From contig NZ_JAOANW010000013.1 of assembly GCF_026162365.1 (NCBI RefSeq), positions 103,558 to 167,557 on the forward strand: DNA of 64,000 bases, given 5' to 3'. Of the stretch, positions 18,812 through 27,350 are shown piece after piece. The notes below the pieces were generated by a model. The model saw nothing but the letters and a program-made list of their open reading frames with translations. It ran no database searches and was not told where the DNA came from. Source of the stretch: Nitratireductor luteus (lineage in GTDB: Bacteria; Pseudomonadota; Alphaproteobacteria; Rhizobiales; Rhizobiaceae). Each line of letters starts with the position of its first letter. The stretch's first letter is position 1. The translations under genes and the position numbers were made by a program.

Positions 18812-19570
18812 GTGCGCATACTTCTGACCAATGACGACGGCATCCACGCTGAGGGGCTGGCGGTGCTGGAGCGGATGGCGCGTACGCTTTCCGACGATGT
18901 GTGGGTCGTGGCGCCCGAGACGGACCAGTCGGGCTTTGCGCATTCGCTGTCGCTGTCCGAGCCGCTGCGCATGCGCAAGATCGACGACCGGCATTTCGCG
19001 CTGCGCGGCACGCCCACCGATTGCGTCATCATGGCCGTCAACAAGGTCATGGATGCGCCGCCCGAACTTATCCTTTCCGGCGTCAACAACGGCACCAATA
19101 TCGCCGATGACGTGACCTATTCGGGCACGGTGGCCGGCGCAATGGAAGGCACGCTGCTGGGCATCCGCTCGATAGCGCTCAGCCAGGCCTACGACTTCAC
19201 CGACGACGCACGCTATGTGCCTTGGGACGTGGTGGAAACGCTCGGTCCCGATTTGCTCAGGAAGCTGGTTGAGACGGAACTGCCGCAGGGCGTGTTCCTC
19301 AACGTGAATTTTCCCAATTGCCCGCCCGAAAAGGTGAAGGGAACCCAGGTCACGGCCCAGGGCAAGCTGGTGCATGGCCTGTGGATCGACGAGCGCAAGG
19401 ACGGGCGCGGCTTCCCGTATTACTGGCTGCGCTTTGGGCGCAAGGAGTCCGAAATCCGCAAGGGCAGCGACCAGGCCGCCGTCCGCGACGGCTACGTCTC
19501 GGTCACACCGCTGCATCTCGACCTGACCGCGCATGAGGTGCGCGACAGGCTGGCAAAGGCGATCGGCTGA
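18812..19570 (+). CDS. surE: 5'/3'-nucleotidase SurE
   Basis: The 252-residue metal-dependent phosphatase acts on nucleoside monophosphates. The family start [16 protein letters not shown] holds the metal-binding Asp pair; [21 protein letters not shown] is the conserved Asn/Ser loop. It starts at GTG 18812. pcm follows two bases after the stop; the surE-pcm-nlpD order is widespread in proteobacteria. Confidence 0.95.
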   Translation: MRILLTNDDGIHAEGLAVLERMARTLSDDVWVVAPETDQSGFAHSLSLSEPLRMRKIDDRHFALRGTPTDCVIMAVNKVMDAPPELILSGVNNGTNIADDVTYSGTVAGAMEGTLLGIRSIALSQAYDFTDDARYVPWDVVETLGPDLLRKLVETELPQGVFLNVNFPNCPPEKVKGTQVTAQGKLVHGLWIDERKDGRGFPYYWLRFGRKESEIRKGSDQAAVRDGYVSVTPLHLDLTAHEVRDRLAKAIG

Positions 19571-19572
19571 CC

Positions 19573-20217
19573 ATGATCGAGGAGGAACAGGAAGGTTTTG
19601 CCGCCTTCATGCTGCGCATGCGCGCGGCAGGCATCGGCACGAAGGAGCTTTTCGCCGCGATGGAGGCGACGCCGCGCACGGCCTTTGTGCCTGCCGACTG
19701 GCGCAGGGCCGTTTGGACGAACCGGACGGTGCCCATCGAATGCGGCGAGATGCTGGAGGCCTGTGACTTCCAGGCCATGGCGATCCACGCGCTCGACCTG
19801 CAGCCGGGGGCGCGCGTGCTGGAGATCGGCACCGGCTCCGGCTATACGGCCGCCGTCATGGCCCGGCTCTGCGACAAAGTGCTGACGCTCGACCGGTACA
19901 AGATCCTTCTGGAGCAGGCGGCTCTTCGCCACGAGCATCTGGGGTTGGGCAACATCGTCACGCGCCAGGCCGACGGCTCCGACGGGGCCGCCGATGGCCC
20001 GTTCGATCGCGTCATCGTTTGGGCCGCCTTCGAGGAGATGCCGCGCCGCTTCGTCGACTGCCTGACGAGCGGCGGGGTGATGGTCGCCCCGCTGGGGCCG
20101 GGCGACGGCGTGCAGGCCATGGCAAAGTTCGTCAAGATAGGCAGCCGCTTCGAACGCACCGACCTCGGCCCGGTTCGCCTGCAGCCGCTGGCCAAGGGGG
20201 TGGCGGAGGCGCTTTGA
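19573..20217 (+). CDS. pcm: Protein-L-isoaspartate O-methyltransferase
   Basis: The 214-residue SAM-dependent enzyme starts repair of isoaspartyl residues in damaged proteins. The SAM-binding motif VLEIGTGSGYTAAVMA and the later GGVMVAPLGPGDGVQAM block are typical. It lies directly behind surE and before an NlpD-like gene. Confidence 0.93.
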   Translation: MIEEEQEGFAAFMLRMRAAGIGTKELFAAMEATPRTAFVPADWRRAVWTNRTVPIECGEMLEACDFQAMAIHALDLQPGARVLEIGTGSGYTAAVMARLCDKVLTLDRYKILLEQAALRHEHLGLGNIVTRQADGSDGAADGPFDRVIVWAAFEEMPRRFVDCLTSGGVMVAPLGPGDGVQAMAKFVKIGSRFERTDLGPVRLQPLAKGVAEAL

Positions 20218-20352
20218 GCGCAGGCAGGGGGCGCCGCGCGCCGAATGGAAGGCAATTTATGATAATTATTGCCGAAGATTCCGCAGCTTAACCGCCCGGT
20301 AACATTAACGCGCTTTAATCCTGTCAGTTGAGAGTAACGTGCAGGTAGCGTC

Positions 20353-21639
20353 ATGCGTTTCGGCATCACAGGACAATTCAAACGCTCGCTGGCACGAGGC
20401 GCTGCTGTCCTCGTGATGGGTGGAGTAGCGGCAGGCTGCAGTGGCGGCGGCGCTGCGCAGCTGACCGATGGCCTCGTGACGAATTCGACTTCCACGGTCC
20501 AAAGCTCCGCGCCAGCCTACCAGGCCTATCCGGGCGACGTCGGCGCGCCGACCGCGCGGCGAACCGCCGATGGCGGGCTAAAGGTGATTCGGCCGCGCGT
20601 GGACGTCGGCGGTGGGGCCGGCCCGGCCAATAATGTATCGAACCTGCCCGCTCCGGCCGCGCCGGCTTCGGCCCCGGTCTACACGCCTCCTTCCGCCGCC
20701 CGCTCCGAAATCGTGTCGCAGCCCTTGCCGGCTCCGCAGCAGAGTTCAGCATCGGCACCAAGGCAGCAACCGGAAAATACCTTCATGGATACGGTTGCCC
20801 CCCGCCGGCAGGACGCCGCGGCGCCGGCAGAACCTGCGCCACAGCCCACGCAGCCCCGGCAGGTGCAGGCCGCCGCGGTTCCCCAGGCGCCCAAGCCGAA
20901 GGCCGAAGACAAGGATCGGGCCGGCGCCCAGCCTGCCGCCAGCAACGGCGCCTATACGGTGGTTTCGGGCGACACGCTCTATGGCATTTCCCGGAAGACG
21001 GGCATCAGCGTAGACAGGCTCAAGCAGGAAAACGGCCTTTCCGACGGCACGATCAGGATCGGCCAGACACTGAAAATTCCATCGGGCACCGGCTCGGATG
21101 CCGATCAGATCAAGTCCGTATCCGCGCCCACTTCACACAGTACGCCCAAAGAAGAAGAACCGCGCCAAGTTTCCACCTATACACCGCCCAAGGACAGCGA
21201 CGATGTCGCGGACAAAGCCGTGTCGGAAGAGAAAGTCGCCGCCATCACGCCCGACGCGACCGGCGTGGACCGGTTGCGCTGGCCCGTGCGCGGACGCGTG
21301 GTCACCGGCTTCGGCGCCAATGCCGGCGGCCGCAACAGCGACGGTATCGACATCGCGGTTCCGGAAGGCACTTCTGTTCGCGCCGCCGAAAACGGCGTCG
21401 TCATCTATGCCGGCGACGGCCTGAAAGGCTTCGGCAATACGGTTCTCGTGCGCCATGAGGATGGGCTGGTCACGGTCTATGGCCACGCTTCCGACATCAA
21501 GGTGAAGCGTGGCGACAAGGTTACGCGCGGACAGGAAGTGGCGCTGTCGGGCATGAGCGGCGATGCCGACCGGCCCAAGCTCCATTTCGAGGTCCGCAAG
21601 GGCACGAGCCCGGTGGATCCCACCGAATATCTCGAATAG
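20353..21639 (+). CDS. NlpD-like lipoprotein with LysM and degenerate M23 domains
   Basis: The 428-residue protein has a lipoprotein signal peptide with lipobox ending at C29 (VAAGCSGG), a proline/alanine-rich linker, a LysM domain at about 195-240 (YTVVSGDTLYGISRKTG) and a C-terminal M23/LytM domain at about 305-428. The first zinc-ligand motif is altered: NSDGIDIAVPEG lacks the His four residues before Asp, as in E. coli NlpD and EnvC, which activate amidases instead of cutting peptidoglycan. The last HFEVRKG motif also has only one His. It is anchored to a membrane facing the periplasm and probably acts in daughter-cell separation. The surE-pcm-nlpD order supports this. Confidence 0.88.
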   Translation: MRFGITGQFKRSLARGAAVLVMGGVAAGCSGGGAAQLTDGLVTNSTSTVQSSAPAYQAYPGDVGAPTARRTADGGLKVIRPRVDVGGGAGPANNVSNLPAPAAPASAPVYTPPSAARSEIVSQPLPAPQQSSASAPRQQPENTFMDTVAPRRQDAAAPAEPAPQPTQPRQVQAAAVPQAPKPKAEDKDRAGAQPAASNGAYTVVSGDTLYGISRKTGISVDRLKQENGLSDGTIRIGQTLKIPSGTGSDADQIKSVSAPTSHSTPKEEEPRQVSTYTPPKDSDDVADKAVSEEKVAAITPDATGVDRLRWPVRGRVVTGFGANAGGRNSDGIDIAVPEGTSVRAAENGVVIYAGDGLKGFGNTVLVRHEDGLVTVYGHASDIKVKRGDKVTRGQEVALSGMSGDADRPKLHFEVRKGTSPVDPTEYLE

Positions 21640-21696
21640 CCCGGCTGGGCTAATTCACCACCATCGCGCGCCGGAACCTTTCCGCCCGGCCGTGCT

Positions 21697-21746
21697 TGAA
21701 GCGGGCGGTCTGCTGACCCAATCGGCACGCCCGCTTCATTTTTTTT
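21697..21746 (+). terminator. Terminator after the NlpD-like gene
   Basis: An 11-base-pair perfect stem (TGAAGCGGGCG 21697-21707, CGCCCGCTTCA 21728-21738) is followed by eight T. It closes the long rightward block. Confidence 0.93.
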
Positions 21747-21790
21747 CTGCGCGCAGGGGCGCGTGCCAGTGCCGGCTGTTTTGATTCTAT

Positions 21791-21833
21791 GCAATTCCGG
21801 ACGGGAAACCGGCAGCCGCTTTCCCGGAATTGC
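21791..21833. repeat. Rhizobial-type palindromic intergenic repeat
   Basis: GCAATTCCGG (21791-21800) pairs with CCGGAATTGC (21824-21833), with an inner GGAAA/TTTCC pairing. It lies between two convergent genes and belongs to the same class of elements as 15582-15625. Confidence 0.75.
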
Positions 21834-21841
21834 TCTATTCC

Positions 21842-22720
21842 TTATTCCTTCAACTGCTTCCCGAACCGGCCCGCCAGTTCCTGGATGAACTGCCAGGCCA
21901 CCCGCCCGGAACGGCTGCCGCGCGTGGTCGCCCATTCCAGCGCTTCTGTACGCAGGGTTTCTGCATCGACCGGCAGGTCGTGATAGCTGGCGTAGGACTG
22001 GATCATCGACAGATATTCATCCTGCGAGCATTTGTGGAAACCGAGCCAGAGGCCGAAACGGTCGGATAGCGATACCTTCTCCTCGACCGCCTCCGACGGG
22101 TTGATGGCGGTGGAACGCTCATTCTCGATCATGTCGCGCGGCAGCAGATGCCGTCTGTTCGACGTTGCGTAGAGGATGACATTGGCGGGCCTGCCTTCGA
22201 CACCGCCTTCCAGCGCCGCCTTCAGCGATTTGTATGACGTGTCGTCCTGGTCGAAGGAGAGGTCGTCGCAGAACAGGATGAAGCGGTAGGGCGCGGCCTT
22301 CACCAGCGCCATCAGCTTCGGCAGGCCCTCGATGTCCTCGCGGTGGATCTCGATCAGCTTGAGGGCAGGGGCATCGTCCGGCCTTGCACAGTTGACCTCG
22401 GCGTGCACGGCCTTGACCAGCGACGACTTGCCCATGCCACGCGCGCCCCACAAAAGCGCATTGTTGGCCGGCAGGCCCGAGGCAAAACGTCTCGTATTGT
22501 CGAGCAGGATATCACGCACGCGGTCGACGCCCTTGATCAGCGCCAAATCGACGCGGTTGACCCGCTCGACGGGCTGGAGCCGCGGCCCCTCAGCCTGCCA
22601 GACGAAACAGTCCGCCGCATCGAAGTCCGGCGCCGGGGTGGGCGGGGGCGTCAGCCGCGCCACGGTTTCGATGAGCCTTTCCAGCTTTTCGTTGAGTGAT
22701 TCGAGTGTCTTGTCGGTCAT
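21842..22720 (-). CDS. DUF815 family AAA+ ATPase
   Basis: The 292-residue protein has a Walker A motif in LLWGARGMGKSSLVKA and a Walker B-like FILFCDDLSFD. A short coiled segment precedes it (about residues 1-22). The family (DUF815, COG2607) is a conserved group of AAA ATPases with no firm function. The start at 22720 (MTDKTLESL) is preferred over ATG 22771. It is convergent with the NlpD-like gene and divergent from yajC. A 16-base perfect palindrome lies 26 bases upstream of its start. Confidence 0.85.
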   Translation of the reverse strand: MTDKTLESLNEKLERLIETVARLTPPPTPAPDFDAADCFVWQAEGPRLQPVERVNRVDLALIKGVDRVRDILLDNTRRFASGLPANNALLWGARGMGKSSLVKAVHAEVNCARPDDAPALKLIEIHREDIEGLPKLMALVKAAPYRFILFCDDLSFDQDDTSYKSLKAALEGGVEGRPANVILYATSNRRHLLPRDMIENERSTAINPSEAVEEKVSLSDRFGLWLGFHKCSQDEYLSMIQSYASYHDLPVDAETLRTEALEWATTRGSRSGRVAWQFIQELAGRFGKQLKE

Positions 22721-22745
22721 GGAAACACCGTTTGCGCAGCAGGAA

Positions 22746-22761
22746 CGTACCGTACGGTACG
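22746..22761. promoter_or_regulatory. Perfect 16-base palindrome between DUF815 gene and yajC (possible operator)
   Basis: CGTACCGTACGGTACG reads the same on both strands. It lies just upstream of the leftward DUF815 gene and about 180 bases before yajC. Palindromes with GTAC repeats are typical of dimeric repressor sites. No regulator gene is adjacent. Confidence 0.4.
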
Positions 22762-22937
22762 GTTCTTTCACGGTCGGAGGCGATTTTCAAGCCGCAATGG
22801 CCCGCAATGGATTACCCATGCACGCCAAAGCCCCGGAACACGGGCTCCCGACAGTTGCAAACAGGGTGTGAACATCTATATTCCGCGCGAGCTTCGACGG
22901 GCGGCATCGTCCTTTCACGCATTTCAGGAGTATATTC

Positions 22938-23276
22938 ATGTTAGTCACACCGGCATATGCCCAGGCGGGCGCAGGCGCACCGGACATGCTGGTCAGCATT
23001 TTGCCTTTCGTGCTGATCTTCGTCATCATGTATTTCCTCATCATCCGGCCGCAGCGCACCCAGGCGAAGAAGCGCCAGGAGATGCTGGCCGCGGTGCGCC
23101 GCGGTGACACCGTCGTTACCGGAGGCGGGCTTGTCGGCAAGGTCACCAAGGTGGTCAACGACACCGAGCTCGAAGTCGATCTTGGCGGCGGCACGAAGGT
23201 GACGGTCATGCGCGCCATGCTGGCCGATGTGCGCGTGAAGGGCGAGCCGGTGGAGAAGACGGCCGCAAACAAATAG
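22938..23276 (+). CDS. yajC: Preprotein translocase subunit YajC
   Basis: The 112-residue protein has one transmembrane helix (ILPFVLIFVIMYFLIIRPQ) followed by the family motif RRGDTVVTGGGLVGKV. It is an accessory subunit of the SecDF-YajC complex. A good ribosome site (AGGAG) lies ten bases upstream of ATG 22938. secDF follows 75 bases later. Confidence 0.95.
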   Translation: MLVTPAYAQAGAGAPDMLVSILPFVLIFVIMYFLIIRPQRTQAKKRQEMLAAVRRGDTVVTGGGLVGKVTKVVNDTELEVDLGGGTKVTVMRAMLADVRVKGEPVEKTAANK

Positions 23277-23313
23277 CCGCCTTAATACGGGAGTAACCGG
23301 GGCAGGCTGCAGG

Positions 23314-23331
23314 CCCGGCCTCGAGGCCGGG
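23314..23331. other. Perfect palindrome in the yajC-secDF spacer
   Basis: CCCGGCCTCGAGGCCGGG is an 18-base perfect palindrome 20 bases before the secDF start. In RNA it would fold to a very stable hairpin close to the ribosome site. No T-run follows, so it is not a terminator. Confidence 0.5.
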
Positions 23332-23351
23332 ACCGAACAAGAAGAGACACA

Positions 23352-25925
23352 ATGTTACATTTTCCGCGCTGGCAGACGATCCTGATCTGGTTGGCCGTGG
23401 CGCTCGGCATTGCCTACGCTGCTCCGAATATTATTCCCGCTTCCTATTTCTCGTCGCTGCCTTCCTGGGCGCCGTCGCGTCCAATGACCCTTGGTCTCGA
23501 CCTCCAGGGCGGCTCTCATATCCTGCTGCAGATCGACCGCCAGGAACTGGTCGAGGAACGCTTGAAGAGCGCCCGCGACGATGTGCGCCGGCTGCTGCGC
23601 GACGCGCGCATCGGCTATACCGGCCTCTCGGTTTCGGGCAATGCGGTGCAGGTGCGCGTCCGCGACGACAGCCAGGTGCAGGCGGCGCGCGAGGCGCTTT
23701 CCGAATTGACCGCGCCCGTGGCCTCGGGCCTGTTCGGCTCCGGCTCGGTCGCCGAGATGGAGATGAGCGAGCCTCAACCCGGCCTCCTGCGCTTTACGCT
23801 GACCGAGGAGGGCATCACCTACCGGCTCAGTGCGGCTCTTTCGCAGTCGATTGAGGTGGTCAGCCGCCGTGTCAACGAACTGGGCACCACCGAACCGGTC
23901 ATTCAGCGCCAGGGCGATGACCGCATACTCGTGCAGGTGCCCGGCCTCCAGGACCCGCAGCGCCTGAAGGACATTCTCGGCCAGACGGCCAAGATGACCT
24001 TCCAGATGGTCGATCAGTCGGTGCCGGTTCAGGAAGCGATCGAAAGCCGGCCGCCGCCCGGAACGTCCGTCATGTATTCCATGGACGATCCGCCGGTTCC
24101 CTATGTCATCGAGGATCGTGTGATCGTGTCGGGCGAGAACCTCGTCGACGCTCAGGCGACCTTCGACCAGCGGACCAACGAGCCGGTGGTCTCGTTCCGC
24201 TTCGATACCAAGGGTGCGACCCGGTTCGGCCAGGCCACGCAGGAGAATGTGGGGCGCCTTTTCGCCATCATCCTCGACGGCCAGGTCATTTCCGCTCCGC
24301 AGATCCGTGAGCCCATCCTGGGCGGAAGCGGCCAGATATCGGGTAATTTCACCGTCCAGTCGGCGAACGACCTGGCGGTGCTCCTGCGCGCCGGCGCATT
24401 GCCGGCCACGCTGACGGTCATCGAGGAACGCACGGTCGGCCCCGGCCTCGGCCAGGATTCCATCGACGCCGGCAAGGTGGCTTCGATGATCGGCGCGGTG
24501 CTGGTGGTCGCCTTCATGATCGCCGTCTACGGCCTGCTGGGCATCTTCGCCGTGGTCGCGCTCGTCGCGAACATCGCGATGATCATCGCCATCCTGTCCG
24601 GCCTCGGGGCGACGCTCACCCTGCCGGGCATCGCCGGCATCGTGCTCACCATGGGCATGGCGGTCGATTCCAACGTCCTTGTCTTCGAGCGCATACGCGA
24701 GGAAAGGGCGGGCGGCAGGTCTGTCATCCAGGCCATCGATTCGGGCTTCTCGAAAGCGCTCGCGACCATCGTCGACGCCAATGTCACGACGCTGATCGCG
24801 GCCGTCATCCTGTTCTATCTGGGGACAGGCCCCGTCCGTGGCTTCGCTGTCACCCTGGCCATCGGCATCGTGACGACGGTGTTCTCCGCCTATACTCTGA
24901 CGCGCTGGATGACGGCTGTCTGGGTCAAGACCCGTAGACCGAAAGAACTGCCTGCGTCGCCGCTCCATGTGATCCCGCCGGAAACGTCCGTCCGCTTCAT
25001 GCGGCTGCGCCGCTTTACTTTCTCCCTCTCCGCATTGGCTTCCATCGCCGCGCTCGCCTTGTTCATGACCGTCAACATGAATTACGGCATCGACTTCAAG
25101 GGCGGTTCGTCGATCGAGGTCCAGGCGATCGAGGGAGAGGCCGACATTTCCGACATCCGCTCACGTCTTTCCGGGCTCAATCTCGGCGAGGTGCAGGTTC
25201 AAGAGTTCGGCGACCCGCGCGACGTGTTGATCCGCGTTCAGGCCCAAGGCGGCGGCGAAAGCGCCGAGCAGAGCGTCATAAACAAGGTGCGCGGTGAACT
25301 GGAGGCCGATTACAATTTCCGCCGCGTGGAAGTCGTCGGACCGACGGTGTCGGGCGAGCTGGCCCGGGCAGGAACGATAGCGGTTCTCGCCTCGCTCCTG
25401 GCGATCCTGGTCTATATCTGGCTGCGCTTCGAGTGGCAGTTCGCAGTCGGCGCCATACTGGCGACCACCCACGACGTGATCATGACGATCGGCTTCTTCG
25501 TCGTCACCGGCATCGAGTTCAACCTGACGAGTATCGCGGCCATCCTTACGATTGTCGGTTACTCGTTGAACGATACGGTGGTCGTCTATGACCGCGTGCG
25601 CGAGAACTTGCGGCGCTACAAGAAGATGCCGCTGCCGCAACTGCTCGACCTGTCAATGAACCAGACCTTGTCGCGAACGGTCATGACCTCGGTGACCACG
25701 CTTCTGGCGCTGATCGCGCTGTATGTGTTCGGCGGAGAAGTGATCCGCTCCTTCACGGCTGCGATGATCTTCGGCGTGGTGATTGGCACATATTCCTCGA
25801 TCTTCATCGCTTCACCACTGCTCATCCTGTTCCGCATGCGCGCTAGCGGCGTGCAGGAGCCGGATGAAAAGGTGGACAAGCAGCCGACGACTGGCCCGAA
25901 AACCGGCGTTGCGGCGAAAGGATGA
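23352..25925 (+). CDS. secDF: Fused protein-export membrane protein SecD-SecF
   Basis: At 857 residues the protein joins SecD (about 1-530) and SecF (about 545-840) in one chain, as is usual in rhizobia. The SecD half has the LGLDLQGGSHILL start, a large periplasmic P1 domain, and the transmembrane block with GIVLTMGMAVDSNVLVFERIREE. The SecF half has MNYGIDFKGGSSIEVQ and IVGYSLNDTVVVYDRVREN. It uses the proton motive force to complete protein export after SecA/SecYEG. It overlaps the next gene by four bases. Confidence 0.96.
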   Translation: MLHFPRWQTILIWLAVALGIAYAAPNIIPASYFSSLPSWAPSRPMTLGLDLQGGSHILLQIDRQELVEERLKSARDDVRRLLRDARIGYTGLSVSGNAVQVRVRDDSQVQAAREALSELTAPVASGLFGSGSVAEMEMSEPQPGLLRFTLTEEGITYRLSAALSQSIEVVSRRVNELGTTEPVIQRQGDDRILVQVPGLQDPQRLKDILGQTAKMTFQMVDQSVPVQEAIESRPPPGTSVMYSMDDPPVPYVIEDRVIVSGENLVDAQATFDQRTNEPVVSFRFDTKGATRFGQATQENVGRLFAIILDGQVISAPQIREPILGGSGQISGNFTVQSANDLAVLLRAGALPATLTVIEERTVGPGLGQDSIDAGKVASMIGAVLVVAFMIAVYGLLGIFAVVALVANIAMIIAILSGLGATLTLPGIAGIVLTMGMAVDSNVLVFERIREERAGGRSVIQAIDSGFSKALATIVDANVTTLIAAVILFYLGTGPVRGFAVTLAIGIVTTVFSAYTLTRWMTAVWVKTRRPKELPASPLHVIPPETSVRFMRLRRFTFSLSALASIAALALFMTVNMNYGIDFKGGSSIEVQAIEGEADISDIRSRLSGLNLGEVQVQEFGDPRDVLIRVQAQGGGESAEQSVINKVRGELEADYNFRRVEVVGPTVSGELARAGTIAVLASLLAILVYIWLRFEWQFAVGAILATTHDVIMTIGFFVVTGIEFNLTSIAAILTIVGYSLNDTVVVYDRVRENLRRYKKMPLPQLLDLSMNQTLSRTVMTSVTTLLALIALYVFGGEVIRSFTAAMIFGVVIGTYSSIFIASPLLILFRMRASGVQEPDEKVDKQPTTGPKTGVAAKG

Positions 25926-26311
25926 GTGGGGGAATTGAAATGCGCGCGGCCCATTTCCCCAGCCGCGCGCCCATCGACGCTTATGGCAATGGCGGCTTCC
26001 GCTTCGCCGAGATGTCCCACCGCGGCTCCATTCAGTGCCTTCCTTCCGGCATCCATGGATGGGAGCCGGCGGATGCCGGCGCGCTGGGCCCGGATGATTT
26101 CGCTGCGGTGCTGGCCGAGGCGGGCGAGATCGAAATCCTGCTGGTAGGCACGGGCAAGACTTTGCGGCCGATCCCGACCGAACTGCGCGCCCGGCTGCGC
26201 GAGGCCAGCATGGGTGTCGAAACGATGGCCACGGGCGCGGCGGTGCGAACGTTCAACGTGTTGCTGGCCGAGGAACGGGCCGTCGCCGCTGTCCTCCTTG
26301 CCGTCGCGTGA
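25922..26311 (+). CDS. Mth938-like (DUF498/NDUFAF3) domain protein
   Basis: This 129-residue single-domain protein has the family centre LPSGIHGWEPADAGALGPDDF and the EILLVGTGKTLRPIP strand. It overlaps secDF by four bases (ATGA) and is followed one base later by a phytoene-synthase-like gene. The human relative NDUFAF3 is a mitochondrial complex I assembly factor; the bacterial role is not established. Its position in the secDF operon suggests a part in membrane-protein assembly, which is inference. Confidence 0.85.
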   Translation: MSGGIEMRAAHFPSRAPIDAYGNGGFRFAEMSHRGSIQCLPSGIHGWEPADAGALGPDDFAAVLAEAGEIEILLVGTGKTLRPIPTELRARLREASMGVETMATGAAVRTFNVLLAEERAVAAVLLAVA

Positions 26312-26312
26312 G

Positions 26313-27143
26313 ATGGCAATCGCCACCGACATCCTGGTGCAGTCCGTCCGTGAGGGAGATCCAGACCGGTATCTGTCGACGCTTTATGCTCCGCCCGAGC
26401 ATCGTGACGCGCTAACCGCGCTGTACGCCTTCAACATCGAGATCGCTTCCGTGCGCGACAAGATCGCCGAGGCCTTGCCGGGCGAAGTGCGGCTGCAATG
26501 GTGGCGTGACGCGCTGGGCAACCGCGAGGGCGGCGGCCATCCGGTGGCCGCGGCGCTGATCGAGACAATCGGGCAATACCGGCTTCCCGCGCATACCTTC
26601 GACCGCATGATCGAGGCGCGCATTTTCGACCTCTACGACGATCCCATGCCGGACCGGGCAAGCCTCGAAGGCTATTGCGGGGAGACGGCTTCGGCGCTGA
26701 TCCAGCTCGCGAGCCTCGTTCTCGACCCGGAGCGGGCACCGGCATTCGCCGACGCCGCTGGCCATGCCGGTTGCGCGCAGGCAATGGCCGGACTGCTCCG
26801 GTCGCTGCCCATCCACCGCCGGCGCGGCCAGTGCTATATACCGCAGGATCTTCTGACGGCTGCGGGCGCCGACCGCGAAACCCTGCTGCAAGGCAAGGAT
26901 GAGGAGGCTGCCGCGCGCGCCGTGATGGCCATGGTCGCTCTCGGGCGGGATCACTATGCAAGGTTTCTTGAGGCGGCGGATGGCCTGCCAGCCAGCCTGA
27001 AGCCGGCCTATCTCCCCGCTTTTTTGAGCCGGAACTATCTGGACCGCGTCGCGCAACACCCCGCCGATGCGCTCGAGAAGGTCGCGGGGATCTCCCCGAT
27101 CAAACGTCATTGGCGCATGCTTATGCTCGCTGCAAGGGGCTGA
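26313..27143 (+). CDS. Squalene/phytoene synthase family protein (NDUFAF6-like)
   Basis: The 276-residue protein is of the all-helical squalene/phytoene synthase fold. The block LYAFNIEIASVRDKI and EVRLQWWRDAL are seen. The classic Asp-rich DxxxD pairs of true prenyl synthases are not intact (FDLYDDPMP only in the middle), so it resembles the non-catalytic NDUFAF6 group. The start at 26313 (MAIATDIL) follows the stop of the previous gene by one base. No other carotenoid or hopanoid gene is nearby, which argues against a terpene pathway role. Confidence 0.78.
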   Translation: MAIATDILVQSVREGDPDRYLSTLYAPPEHRDALTALYAFNIEIASVRDKIAEALPGEVRLQWWRDALGNREGGGHPVAAALIETIGQYRLPAHTFDRMIEARIFDLYDDPMPDRASLEGYCGETASALIQLASLVLDPERAPAFADAAGHAGCAQAMAGLLRSLPIHRRRGQCYIPQDLLTAAGADRETLLQGKDEEAAARAVMAMVALGRDHYARFLEAADGLPASLKPAYLPAFLSRNYLDRVAQHPADALEKVAGISPIKRHWRMLMLAARG

Positions 27144-27350
27144 ATTCATTCCCGCCCCATAGAGGGAATGCAGGGCGCGGCGTGAAACGCAACGACAGAA
27201 GCGAGCCACACGTCAAGGATTAGCCGGAACAGCAAAATTCGCGGTGGCGTTGCGACCGGTCGCCGCCATGTCCACCAGTAATGCCCCATTGTCGGCGGTT
27301 TCTGCGTTTATCCCATTCTCCATTCTTTTATTTATTTCCGGAGCCTTATC

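Noticed and set aside
23355..24968. Open frame of 537 codons opposite secDF
   Set aside because: secDF is certain from its motifs; the antisense protein is compositionally biased.
27144..27350. Spacer before the DUF4153 gene checked for RNA or small genes
   Set aside because: No hairpin with T-run, tRNA fold or micro-gene with ribosome site was found.
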